64,000 bases of DNA, taken from assembly GCA_020630435.1 (NCBI GenBank), contig JAHDBJ010000001.1, positions 351,104 to 415,103 of the forward strand, in the 5' to 3' direction. The DNA is from Saprospiraceae bacterium. Its GTDB lineage: Bacteria; Bacteroidota; Bacteroidia; Chitinophagales; Saprospiraceae. Below the pieces are notes generated by a model that was given only the letters and a program-made list of their open reading frames with translations, was not told where the DNA came from and did no database searches. Position numbers and translations under genes: made by a program. This document shows, piece after piece, positions 43,233 to 51,732 of the stretch; positions within the stretch are counted from its first letter, which is position 1, and every line of letters starts with the position of its first letter.

Positions 43233-44765
43233 TTATGATAATAATATTTTACCAGTCATCTCTTCTGGTCTTTCCACCCCCAAAATAGCAAGAATGGTAG
43301 GAGCAATATCACCTAATTTCCCGTCTTTTAAAAAGGCTTCAGTATCATTATTAGTAACATAAAAACAAGGAACAGGGTTCGTTGTATGAGCAGTATGTGG
43401 CGTTCCATCTTCATTGATCATAAAATCTGAATTGCCATGATCAGCAATAATAATTATGGCATATTCGTTTTCTAAAGCAGTTTGTACGAGTCTTTCAAGA
43501 CAAGAATCAACCGTTTCTGCCGCCTTGATAGCCGCATCAAAAACACCTGTATGACCAACCATATCGGTATTAGCATAGTTTAAACAGACAAAATTAGGTT
43601 GTTTCTTATGAATTGCCTTTATGATTTTATCGGTTACTTTAAGTGCACTCATTTCAGGTTGAAGATCATAAGTTGCAACCTTCGGAGAATTGACTAAAAT
43701 ACGATTTTCTCCTTCAAATTCTTCTTCACGCCCACCTGAAAAGAAGAAAGTCACGTGTGGATACTTTTCAGTTTCAGCAATCCGTATTTGTGTTTTTCCT
43801 GCATTTGATAAAACTTCCCCTAATGTATTGTAGAGGTTATCTTTTTCAAATAAAACATATACTCCTAAATAAGTGCTATCGTAGGTTGTCATAGTCAAAA
43901 AACGAAGACTTAGGCGTCTCATACCGTGTTCTTGTATATCTCTTTGAGATAAAACTTGTGTTAATTGTCGAGGCCTGTCCGTCCTAAAATTAAAAAATAA
44001 TACTACATCTCCTCCTTCGATTGTACCTAACGGTTCTCCATCTTGATTTACATGAATAATGGGTTTTAAAAATTCATCTGTTATAGCCTTATCATAAGAC
44101 TGTTGGATCGTATCAAGAATATTTTTCGTGTTTTGACCTTTTCCATTAACTAGGGCATCATATGCTAGTTTTATCCTTTCCCAACGATTATCTCTATCCA
44201 TTGCATAATAGCGTCCAGTAACAGTAGCTAATTTGACAGTTGTCTCTTCAATATACTCTTGCAGTTCTTTAATAAAGCCTAAGCCACTTTTAGGAGCGGT
44301 GTCTCTACCGTCTGTAAAGGCATGAATATATACTTCTTTCTGTTTTTTATTGGTACAAATATCACATAGTGCCTTTAGGTGATTAATATGAGAATGTACT
44401 CCACCATCAGAAACTAAACCCATTAGATGAACAGCTTTCTTATTCTCTTTAGCGTATTCTAGTGCTTCTAGTAATGTCCTATTTGTATGAAGTGTTTTTT
44501 CTTTTATGGCTTTATTAATTCGAGCTAATTCTTGATATACAATTCTGCCTGCTCCAATATTTAGATGACCAACCTCTGAATTGCCCATCTGACCTTTTGG
44601 TAATCCTACTTCTTCACCATACGTTACCAATTCCGAATTAGGATATTTTTTATAAAGAGAATCTACAAAAGGAGTTTTAGCTTGTGCTATAGCACTTGAT
44701 GTTGGATTAGAGCCATGTCCCCAGCCATCTAAAATAGTCAATAATATACGTTTTGCTTGCTTCAT
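43233..44765 (-). CDS. gpmI: 2,3-bisphosphoglycerate-independent phosphoglycerate mutase
   Basis: Interconverts 3- and 2-phosphoglycerate in glycolysis, a metal-dependent enzyme of the alkaline phosphatase fold. The 510 residues match the family length. Visible are the metal-binding N-terminus LLTILDGWGHG, the phosphoserine motif GNSEVGHLNIGAGR (Ser near 62), HAFTDGRDTAP, the 'NYANTDMVGHTG' metal site and 'IIADHGNSDFM' near the C-terminus. A long inverted repeat lies in the divergent region upstream (44794-44838). Confidence 0.97.
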   Translation of the reverse strand: MKQAKRILLTILDGWGHGSNPTSSAIAQAKTPFVDSLYKKYPNSELVTYGEEVGLPKGQMGNSEVGHLNIGAGRIVYQELARINKAIKEKTLHTNRTLLEALEYAKENKKAVHLMGLVSDGGVHSHINHLKALCDICTNKKQKEVYIHAFTDGRDTAPKSGLGFIKELQEYIEETTVKLATVTGRYYAMDRDNRWERIKLAYDALVNGKGQNTKNILDTIQQSYDKAITDEFLKPIIHVNQDGEPLGTIEGGDVVLFFNFRTDRPRQLTQVLSQRDIQEHGMRRLSLRFLTMTTYDSTYLGVYVLFEKDNLYNTLGEVLSNAGKTQIRIAETEKYPHVTFFFSGGREEEFEGENRILVNSPKVATYDLQPEMSALKVTDKIIKAIHKKQPNFVCLNYANTDMVGHTGVFDAAIKAAETVDSCLERLVQTALENEYAIIIIADHGNSDFMINEDGTPHTAHTTNPVPCFYVTNNDTEAFLKDGKLGDIAPTILAILGVERPEEMTGKILLS

Positions 44766-44793
44766 TTTTTTTAATTGAAAAAGTATACAAATA

Positions 44794-44838
44794 CACTTAG
44801 TGCACTATAAATTAAGTTAATCTATAGTGTACTTAGTG
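44794..44838. promoter_or_regulatory. Imperfect 16-bp inverted repeat between divergent genes
   Basis: CACTTAGTGCACTATA (44794-44809) and TATAGTGTACTTAGTG (44823-44838) are complementary at 14 of 16 positions, with a 13-bp spacer. It is placed between gpmI and the lipoprotein gene at 44912; candidate operator or hairpin. Confidence 0.5.
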
Positions 44839-44911
44839 TCAAATATACACAAAATATTCTCGATTATTTTCTTATTTTTATTCCAATTCAAAATATTTTA
44901 ATTTTCACAAT

Positions 44912-45340
44912 ATGATTATTCGGAGTTTAGTTATTTTAATTTTATTTATTTTTTTAGCAAGTTGTTCGGGAACTAAAAATAATAGCTCGAATTCAGATAA
45001 TAGTGTAACAAATGAACAAAATGTAAGTGTAGAAAGAAGAACAGGAGGAGGTAATATGGAACGCTTAACTAAAGAACTTAATTTATCTGAACGACAAAAA
45101 AAGCAAATGCGAACAATTCATGATAAATATGCTGAAAAATTTAATGCTGTAAGAGTGAGTGCTGGAGGTCAAGAACTCAAACGGACACAAATGCTTGAAT
45201 TGCATGAAAATAGAAATGAAGAAATAAAAACAGTACTCAATGGTGAGCAGTATACCAAATATGAAGAGATGCAAAAAGAGCGGATAGAAAGAATGGAAAG
45301 ACGTAATGCTGGAGGAAGGGGAATGCCTAGAGGGCGTTAA
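44912..45340 (+). CDS. Small lipoprotein with charged helical region
   Basis: Protein of 142 residues with a lipoprotein signal (hydrophobic 5-16, lipobox LASC at 15-18), a Ser/Asn-rich linker, and a helical, charged domain (about 50-130) rich in E, K and R with a C-terminal Arg/Gly tail. The helical part resembles Spy/CpxP-like periplasmic proteins in its 'LNLSERQKKQM' opening (L-x-L-x-x-x-Q-x-x-x-M) but is shorter; this is only a suggestion. Confidence 0.7.
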   Translation: MIIRSLVILILFIFLASCSGTKNNSSNSDNSVTNEQNVSVERRTGGGNMERLTKELNLSERQKKQMRTIHDKYAEKFNAVRVSAGGQELKRTQMLELHENRNEEIKTVLNGEQYTKYEEMQKERIERMERRNAGGRGMPRGR

Positions 45341-45436
45341 GTAATTTTAAAAATTCTGATTAATTTTTTATCGATGCTAGAATTGATTAATTTTGAAAGT
45401 TGAATTTTATTCATGGTTTCAAAAATATAAATTGCT

Positions 45437-46075
45437 GTGAGAACAATATTTTACATTTCAGGCTTTATGTTGCTTTTTTCGGGTTTATTATGTAGTTGTA
45501 TTCGAGATACAAAAGTGACAACAAGTAATGTGACAGGTGGACTAGAAAATAATACGAAACAACAAAGTGAAGAGATTGATATAGACCAAGCAGAAACAAT
45601 AGAAGACTTAGCTGAAATGTTGAGTGTAGGGCTTCCATGTGAAGCTATTCTATCACAAGATGATGTCGTTCGTATTTGTAATAAAAAAGTGAATTATAAA
45701 GCTACATCAGAAGAAGTAGATGGTAAAAATTGTGATCGTATCTTCCAACAAAAAGTAGATAGTAAGAGTGGCTTAAATATTCAAGTCAGACCATTTGCAT
45801 CCTTAGCTTCGGCTAGGAGTTCCTTCAATTTTTTAACAAAAAATAATAAGAAGGCTAAGAATCTAGAAGCAATAAAAGGAATTGGTACAATGGCAAGTAG
45901 TTATAGATCTGTAGAGGATGGAGTAGAGTTACTTCATCTTGTTTTTTATAAAAATAAGCATTTAATAGTGTTAAAATCGCTCAATTATCTGGATGAAGAT
46001 GATGATACATCATGTGTGTGTTATACAAAGACGAAACTAACAGCATTAGCGAAGCAAATCGCTCCTAAACTTTAA
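45437..46075 (+). CDS. Predicted lipoprotein, unknown function
   Basis: Protein of 212 residues with a GTG start, hydrophobic segment 4-20 and lipobox LLCSC at about 17-21. The mature part is alpha/beta with several Cys (PCEAIL, CNKK, CDR, SCVCY), which could form disulfides. It lies 44 bp before the barrel gene. Family not recognised. Confidence 0.7.
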   Translation: MRTIFYISGFMLLFSGLLCSCIRDTKVTTSNVTGGLENNTKQQSEEIDIDQAETIEDLAEMLSVGLPCEAILSQDDVVRICNKKVNYKATSEEVDGKNCDRIFQQKVDSKSGLNIQVRPFASLASARSSFNFLTKNNKKAKNLEAIKGIGTMASSYRSVEDGVELLHLVFYKNKHLIVLKSLNYLDEDDDTSCVCYTKTKLTALAKQIAPKL

Positions 46076-46118
46076 TATCACCAAAAATACTTCAATCCTT
46101 TCAGTTAATTTATAACTT

Positions 46119-46832
46119 GTGAAAAAAATAATATTTGTCTTTACTATAGTTTTTAGTTGTCATTTTACAAATCTTCAGGCTCAAGATTTTGCATCAGTTT
46201 ACTTGAAAACAGGGTATAATGTTTCTTTTGGAGATTTTGATAAGATAAATGGTTTAATTAATACGTTTAACACGACCAATGAGACTAATCTAAAAAAAAT
46301 TACTTCTCCCAATGGTATTTCTGTAGGATTAGGAGGATATTATAATTATTTTATGTTGGATTTAGGGTTTAATCAAAATCTTCAAAGGAGGAGTGAAACA
46401 TTTGAAAATATGGATGGTGAAGATGTGGAACAAACAATAAAGTTCAGTTATTATAATTATCATTTAGGTTTAGGACTGGCGATTCCTTTTGAACGAAAAA
46501 ATTGGCTTTTTGGCTTAGGGGGTACAATAGAACAAACAACTTTTCGAGCTAGAACAAGACCTAAAGCGAATAGAGATTATATTGAAGCCGTAGAAGAAAA
46601 AGAATTCTCTTCTAGTGTTTTTCTTCAGTTTGTAATAGGTGATATAGATAGAACATCAACTAAACTTTACATTGAGCCATACTATACTTTCGGGTTCAGT
46701 CCTGTTGATATTTTTGAATTTAATAAAGCACTTAATCCTACAACATATCAAAACGATCCACCTGTCATTGAGCAAGGGTTTAGCCATTTTGGCATTAGAA
46801 TATCCATTGCTTCATATATCAACTTTAGATAA
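46119..46832 (+). CDS. Outer-membrane beta-barrel protein
   Basis: Protein of 237 residues, GTG start, signal peptide 1-21 (cut after LQAQ), then alternating amphipathic strands (for example 'ISVGLGGYYNYFMLDLGF', 'FSYYNYHLGLGLAIPF') and a terminal aromatic strand ending in NFR. It resembles the small outer-membrane barrels common in Bacteroidota. It lies 5 bp before the glycosyltransferase gene. Confidence 0.75.
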   Translation: MKKIIFVFTIVFSCHFTNLQAQDFASVYLKTGYNVSFGDFDKINGLINTFNTTNETNLKKITSPNGISVGLGGYYNYFMLDLGFNQNLQRRSETFENMDGEDVEQTIKFSYYNYHLGLGLAIPFERKNWLFGLGGTIEQTTFRARTRPKANRDYIEAVEEKEFSSSVFLQFVIGDIDRTSTKLYIEPYYTFGFSPVDIFEFNKALNPTTYQNDPPVIEQGFSHFGIRISIASYINFR

Positions 46833-46837
46833 GGCTA

Positions 46838-48787
46838 ATGCAACTTTCTATTGTCATTGTTAATTACAATGTTCGTTATTTTTTGGAGCAAGTTCTCCTT
46901 TCTATCGAACAAGCTAGACAAGGGATAAGTTTAGAAGTTTTTGTTGTTGATAATGCTTCTCAAGATGGTTCAGTTGAAATGCTTTCGACGCAATTTCCCT
47001 ATGTATCCGTTATTTCCAATAGTCAAAATTTGGGCTTTGCGAAAGCTAATAATCAAGCAATTAAAAAAACAAAAGGAGAGTATATTTTACTTTTAAATCC
47101 AGATACAGTTATTAATGAAGATACACTCGTTAAATGTATTGGGTTTATGGAAGAACATCCTAATGCTGGTGGTTTAGGAGTAAAAATGATCGATGGGTCA
47201 GGACGATTTTTACCAGAATCAAAACGTGGACTACCTACGCCTTTTGTAGCGTTTTGTAAAACCTTTGGCCTTTCTAATTTATTCCCTCAATCAAAGATAT
47301 TTAATCATTATCATTTAGGATATTTGGATAAAAGTAAAACACATGAGGTTGAAGTCTTAGCAGGAGCATTTATGTTTCTTAGAAAAACTGTTTTAAATGA
47401 AATTGGACTATTAGATGAAGCATTTTTTATGTACGGTGAAGATATAGACCTCTCCTATCGTATTTTAAAAGGAGGCTATAAAAACTATTATTATCCAGAA
47501 ACAACCATTTTACATTATAAAGGAGAAAGTACAAAAAAAGGAAGCCTTAATTATGTAAAAACGTTCTATCAAGCGATGGTTATTTTTGCTAAGAAGCATT
47601 TTTCTACTCGATATGCAGGTATTTATATTGTACTTATCAATCTTGCAATTTATTTTAGAGGAGGGTTAACGATAATAGTAAATTTTTTTAAAAAAATTTA
47701 TTTACCATTATTGGATTTTATATTTATCCTATTGGGACTTTATCTTCTAAAGGATCTTTGGGCAAATTATTATTTTAAAAATCCAGATTATTATAGAGAT
47801 GTACGTACTTGGATAAACTTTCCGATATATGCTAGCGTTTGGATTACCAGTATTTTCTTTTCTGGAGGGTATGATTTTCCTTTTAATCTTCGACGATTAT
47901 TAAGAGGCTTATTTGTAGGTACAATTGTACTAGCAGCCATTTATGGTTTTTTGAATACGTCATTAAGATTCTCAAGAGCTTTGATTCTGTTAGGAAGCCT
48001 CTTTGCTTTTTTCTCAACCTTTTCGTTGAGAAGTTTGATTCATTTTGTACAATTTCAAAATCCTTTTTTTATAAAAAAACGGATACAAAATATTCTTATT
48101 GTAGGCAGTATCCTAGAGTGTCAAAGGGTACATCAACTTTTAAACAATCTTACGGTTGATAGCGAAATTATAGGATATATTGCACCGCAACAATCCTTAA
48201 TTAAAGTTGAACACTTGAGTTCTATCGAGAATCTAGAAGACTTATGTACGTTGTATAAAGTTTCTGAACTTATTTTTTGCTCTAAAGATGTTTCTAATGA
48301 CACGATTATGAATTGGATGTCCAAACTAGGTAGTAAAATACGCTATCGTATCGTTCCTAAAGAAAGCATCAGTATTATTGGGAGTCAATCAAAAAATGCA
48401 GAAGGGGAAGTTTATACTCTAGAAGTTCAATTTAATATAATTCATCCTATTCAAAAACGGAATAAACGACTATTAGATATTTTTATATCCTTCTTAGTGA
48501 TTTGTTTATTGCCATTGTTATTTTTTAGGATTCCTAATATTAAGACTGTTTTAAAAAATAGTTTTCAAATAATATTAGGCAAAATATCTTGGGTAGGATA
48601 TGCCGAAAATCGGGATCAAAAATTACCTTTTTTGAAAAAAGGAGTATTCTCACCACTAGATGGATTAGAGAATGATAATCTTTCACGAGAATTAGCGAGT
48701 CGGCTAAATCTTATTTATGCTAGGGATTATCACCTTCAAAAAGACATTCAAATCATCCTAAAAAACTGGCGTTTTCTAGGAAAGTAG
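46838..48787 (+). CDS. GT2 glycosyltransferase fused to a sugar-phosphate-transferase-like membrane region
   Basis: Protein of 649 residues. The N-terminal domain (about 1-250) is a family-2 glycosyltransferase: SIVIVNYNV start, VVDNASQDGS, LNPD metal motif and 'MYGEDIDLSYR'. Next is a bundle of four to five membrane helices (about 270-405), then a Rossmann-like 'ILIVGS' domain (about 428-520). The C-terminal part reads like a cut-down bacterial sugar transferase (KRLLDIFISFLVI, ILGKISWVGY, LPFLKKGVFSP). The catalytic residues of the sugar transferase are not evident. Probably membrane-linked polysaccharide or glycan synthesis. Confidence 0.8.
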   Translation: MQLSIVIVNYNVRYFLEQVLLSIEQARQGISLEVFVVDNASQDGSVEMLSTQFPYVSVISNSQNLGFAKANNQAIKKTKGEYILLLNPDTVINEDTLVKCIGFMEEHPNAGGLGVKMIDGSGRFLPESKRGLPTPFVAFCKTFGLSNLFPQSKIFNHYHLGYLDKSKTHEVEVLAGAFMFLRKTVLNEIGLLDEAFFMYGEDIDLSYRILKGGYKNYYYPETTILHYKGESTKKGSLNYVKTFYQAMVIFAKKHFSTRYAGIYIVLINLAIYFRGGLTIIVNFFKKIYLPLLDFIFILLGLYLLKDLWANYYFKNPDYYRDVRTWINFPIYASVWITSIFFSGGYDFPFNLRRLLRGLFVGTIVLAAIYGFLNTSLRFSRALILLGSLFAFFSTFSLRSLIHFVQFQNPFFIKKRIQNILIVGSILECQRVHQLLNNLTVDSEIIGYIAPQQSLIKVEHLSSIENLEDLCTLYKVSELIFCSKDVSNDTIMNWMSKLGSKIRYRIVPKESISIIGSQSKNAEGEVYTLEVQFNIIHPIQKRNKRLLDIFISFLVICLLPLLFFRIPNIKTVLKNSFQIILGKISWVGYAENRDQKLPFLKKGVFSPLDGLENDNLSRELASRLNLIYARDYHLQKDIQIILKNWRFLGK

Positions 48788-48842
48788 GACAAGGATAATA
48801 GGATAATTTTTAAAACAAGCGTCCCATTAAATTTAAAATCAT

Positions 48843-48850
48843 TAATTTTG
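48843..48850 (+). promoter_or_regulatory. Possible -7 element upstream of adk
   Basis: TAATTTTG matches TAnnTTTG 32 bp upstream of the adk start; no TTG is found at -33, so this is a weak call. Confidence 0.3.
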
Positions 48851-48882
48851 TTCGCCTTTATATTAAAAATCAACTTTTAACT

Positions 48883-49458
48883 ATGATAAACCTCATATTA
48901 TTTGGACCTCCAGGCTCAGGAAAAGGAACACAAGCTGCTAAACTATTAGAGCGTTATAATTTATTACATATTTCTACAGGAGATTTATTTAGAAGTGAAA
49001 TTGGAAATGGAACGGAACTAGGATTAAAAGCGAAGAGTTATATGGATAAAGGAGAGTTAGTTCCAGATGAAGTAACAATTGGAATGTTAGAGAATAAAGT
49101 CGAACAAAATCCAGATGTGAAAGGATATATCTTCGATGGTTTTCCTAGAACTGTACCACAAGCCGAGGCACTTGATAAAATGCTGGGAGGGAAACAACAA
49201 GCTGTATCCTCATTAGTGGCTTTAACAGTTGATGATGAAGAACTAATTCAACGGTTATTGAATAGAGGAAAAACCTCGGGACGTTCGGATGATACAAATA
49301 TTGATACCATTAAAAACCGTATCCAAGTCTATAAGAATAACACTACGGCAGTAGCGGATTATTACAATTCAAAAGACAAAGCTGTTTTTGTAGATGGTAT
49401 CGGCTCTATTGATGAGATTTTTAGTCGTCTTTGTGTAGAAATAGATAAGGTCGCATAG
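48883..49458 (+). CDS. adk: Adenylate kinase
   Basis: Converts ATP plus AMP to two ADP in the cytoplasm. The 191 residues contain the P-loop GPPGSGKGTQ (residues 7-16), the AMP-binding ISTGDLFR (about 29-36), DGFPRT (about 86-91) and the short LID GRSDD segment. The length fits short-LID adenylate kinases. It has its own upstream gap and a terminator 33 bp after the stop. Confidence 0.97.
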   Translation: MINLILFGPPGSGKGTQAAKLLERYNLLHISTGDLFRSEIGNGTELGLKAKSYMDKGELVPDEVTIGMLENKVEQNPDVKGYIFDGFPRTVPQAEALDKMLGGKQQAVSSLVALTVDDEELIQRLLNRGKTSGRSDDTNIDTIKNRIQVYKNNTTAVADYYNSKDKAVFVDGIGSIDEIFSRLCVEIDKVA

Positions 49459-49490
49459 ACGGCTAATCTGATGATTTTAATAGATGAGGT

Positions 49491-49520
49491 GTGTCATATT
49501 TTCAAGATATGGCACATTTT
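49491..49520 (+). terminator. Terminator downstream of adk
   Basis: GTGTCATAT (49491-49499) pairs with ATATGGCAC (49507-49515) with one G-U pair, followed by a T-rich stretch. It separates adk from the SRPBCC gene. Confidence 0.65.
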
Positions 49521-49533
49521 ATATTTTTAGAAT

Positions 49534-50004
49534 ATGCCAAAGATTGTACTAGAAACAATTATCGATGCCCCTATAACTCGATGTTTTGATCTTGCTCGAA
49601 GCATTGACTTACATATGATTTCAACGTCCAAAACTCAAGAGACCGTAATCGAAGGACGTAAGGAAGGTCTAATTGATATGGGCGAAATAGTGACGTGGAA
49701 AGCGAAACATTTTGGTGTTTGGCAGACCCATACCTCAAAAATTACAGGTTACGAATATCCAATATACTTTCGGGATGATATGCTAAAAGGGACATTTAGA
49801 AGTTTTATTCACGAACATTATTTTAAAGAAAAAAACGAAAAAACGATCGTGTCAGATATATGTTGTTTTGAGTCTCCTTTAGGTATTTTTGGTAAAATTT
49901 TTAATTCACTTGTACTTACAAGATATATGAAAAGATTCTTAGAAGAACGGAATCAAATTATTAAGCAGTATGCCGAGAGTAATGAGTGGAAAAAGATATT
50001 ATAA
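49534..50004 (+). CDS. SRPBCC-family (START-like) protein
   Basis: Protein of 156 residues with the typical opening strand-helix '[21 protein letters not shown]', a hydrophobic-cavity beta-sheet, '[25 protein letters not shown]' and a C-terminal long helix with [12 protein letters not shown]. Such proteins bind small hydrophobic ligands; no substrate is suggested. It lies 8 bp before obgE. Confidence 0.8.
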   Translation: MPKIVLETIIDAPITRCFDLARSIDLHMISTSKTQETVIEGRKEGLIDMGEIVTWKAKHFGVWQTHTSKITGYEYPIYFRDDMLKGTFRSFIHEHYFKEKNEKTIVSDICCFESPLGIFGKIFNSLVLTRYMKRFLEERNQIIKQYAESNEWKKIL

Positions 50005-50012
50005 ATATTGAT

Positions 50013-51005
50013 ATGTCAGATAGAAATTTTGTTGATTATGTGAAAATTTGCTGCCGTTCAGGAAATGGTGGTAAAGGCTCTACCCATTTACGTCGAGATG
50101 CAATTACGGCAAAAGGCGGTCCTGACGGAGGTGATGGCGGTCGAGGAGGGCATATTATACTTAGAGGCAACCAACAGCTTTGGACGCTTCTACACTTAAA
50201 GTATAGGAAACATGTTCAAGCAGGGCATGGAGGAGACGGTTCGGGAAGCAATAAATCTGGTAAATATGGCGAGGATATTATATTGGAAGTTCCATTAGGA
50301 ACAGTTGCGAAAGATGCGGAAACTAGAGCCGTACATTTTGAAATCATGGAAGATGGTGAGGAGCATATTTTGGTTAAAGGTGGTCGAGGAGGATTGGGGA
50401 ATACTCATTTTAAATCTTCAACAAATCAGACACCTAGATATGCTCAACCAGGTGAACTTGGTTTAGAAGAATGGAAAGTTTTAGAATTAAAAGTACTAGC
50501 AGATGTAGGCTTGGTTGGATTTCCGAATGCAGGGAAATCTACTTTGTTATCTGTTGTTACGGCTGCCAAGCCAGAGATTGCGAATTATCCCTTTACAACA
50601 TTAAAGCCGAATTTGGGTATCGTAAAGTATAGAGGACATCAATCTTTTATTATGGCAGATATACCAGGAATTATAGAAAAAGCACATGAAGGGAAAGGGT
50701 TAGGACATCGTTTTTTGAGGCATATTGAACGAAATTCTACGCTACTCTTTATGATACCTGCCGATACAGAAAACATCCAAAAAGAATACAATATACTGTT
50801 AAATGAATTAGAAAAATTCAATCCTGAATTATTAGATAAACCTCGGATTCTAGCCCTTACAAAATCGGATTTGTTAGATGAGGAGTTGATGGAGCTTTTA
50901 GAACCAGAAATACCTAAAGGAGTTCCTTCTATTTTTATTTCTTCAATTACACAACAAGGGATTACAACTTTAAAAGATATGCTTTGGCAGCAAATCAATA
51001 GTTAG
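50013..51005 (+). CDS. obgE: GTPase ObgE/CgtA
   Basis: Essential GTPase acting in 50S ribosome assembly and stress responses. From the ATG at 50013 it has 330 residues; a longer frame opening at 49986 overlaps the SRPBCC gene and is rejected. The N-terminal Obg domain is Gly-rich ([18 protein letters not shown]). The G domain shows G1 GFPNAGKST (about 164-172), G2 NYPFTT, G3 DIPG and a TKSD motif. The normal length is kept and there is no C-terminal extension. Confidence 0.97.
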   Translation: MSDRNFVDYVKICCRSGNGGKGSTHLRRDAITAKGGPDGGDGGRGGHIILRGNQQLWTLLHLKYRKHVQAGHGGDGSGSNKSGKYGEDIILEVPLGTVAKDAETRAVHFEIMEDGEEHILVKGGRGGLGNTHFKSSTNQTPRYAQPGELGLEEWKVLELKVLADVGLVGFPNAGKSTLLSVVTAAKPEIANYPFTTLKPNLGIVKYRGHQSFIMADIPGIIEKAHEGKGLGHRFLRHIERNSTLLFMIPADTENIQKEYNILLNELEKFNPELLDKPRILALTKSDLLDEELMELLEPEIPKGVPSIFISSITQQGITTLKDMLWQQINS

Positions 51006-51393
51006 GATATAAGTAGTCGGACATAATTGATTTATCAAACAGTAAAAAAAGATAATATTTTGATATAATTGAATAATGTTTTGTAAATTAAAGTTATTAA
51101 AAGTTGATCAAAGAGTAGTTATGTCTACTTTTTGCTTACACCTAACTAAACTTTAATATCAATTCATTTTTTAATCAGTAGGCATTATTTTTAAGTTGAA
51201 AATGTTTAAAAAATCTTCTTAAATGGTAAAATTAGGTTCATTGAATTAAGCGTTATAGAGAATCCTGTTTAGTTGATAAACATTGATTATCACGCCTTGT
51301 TTTTTCTTAAAACACCATAGTCTTCCATGAGTAGATAGTAATAAAAACCAATTTCAATGATTTTGAAAGTAATGTCTCAAAAAATTATAGCTT
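51006..51393. other. 388-bp gap between obgE and the next gene
   Basis: AT-rich, no coding frame supported. It contains the terminator at 51109-51134. No convincing promoter of the TTG-N19/20-TAnnTTTG type was found before the gene at 51394. Confidence 0.5.
51109..51134 (+). terminator. Terminator downstream of obgE
   Basis: CAAAGAGTAG (51109-51118) pairs with CTACTTTTTG (51125-51134) over a 6-base loop, with one G-U pair and a T-run in the right arm. It is likely the end of the obgE transcript. Confidence 0.6.
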
Positions 51394-51669
51394 ATGTTAC
51401 CTTTAATTATTCAGTTACTTAGTGGTGCTTTAGGAGGGAATTTGGCAGGTTCATTAATGAAAAACTTATCACTAGGCACATTAGGAAATTCTATTGTCGG
51501 GATTCTGGGGGGCGGATTAGGTGGTCAATTGCTTAGTATGGTAGGAATGGATTTCGGAAGTGGTGGTATGGATATTACGAGCATTTTGGGAAGTGTTGCT
51601 GGAGGAGGTGTTGGAGGAGGCGTTTTGATGGCAATTATTGGCGTGATAAAAAATATGATGGGAAAATAA
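51394..51669 (+). CDS. Small Gly-rich hydrophobic protein
   Basis: Protein of 91 residues, mostly G, L, I, S and V, without charged residues except at the ends. A hydrophobic N-terminal segment (1-20), a GGGLGGQLL turn and a C-terminal hydrophobic segment (about 70-86) make it a small membrane-associated protein. It is followed by a bidirectional terminator. Function unknown. Confidence 0.7.
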   Translation: MLPLIIQLLSGALGGNLAGSLMKNLSLGTLGNSIVGILGGGLGGQLLSMVGMDFGSGGMDITSILGSVAGGGVGGGVLMAIIGVIKNMMGK

Positions 51670-51690
51670 AATCCTAGAAATTATAATTGT

Positions 51691-51730
51691 AAAATGCCAT
51701 ATTTGATAATGTTCAGATATGGCATTTTTA
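51691..51730. terminator. Bidirectional terminator between converging genes
   Basis: AAAATGCCATAT (51691-51702) pairs exactly with ATATGGCATTTT (51717-51728); A-runs and T-runs on both sides let it serve both strands. It lies between the genes at 51394 (+) and 51733 (-). Confidence 0.8.
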
Positions 51731-51732
51731 TA

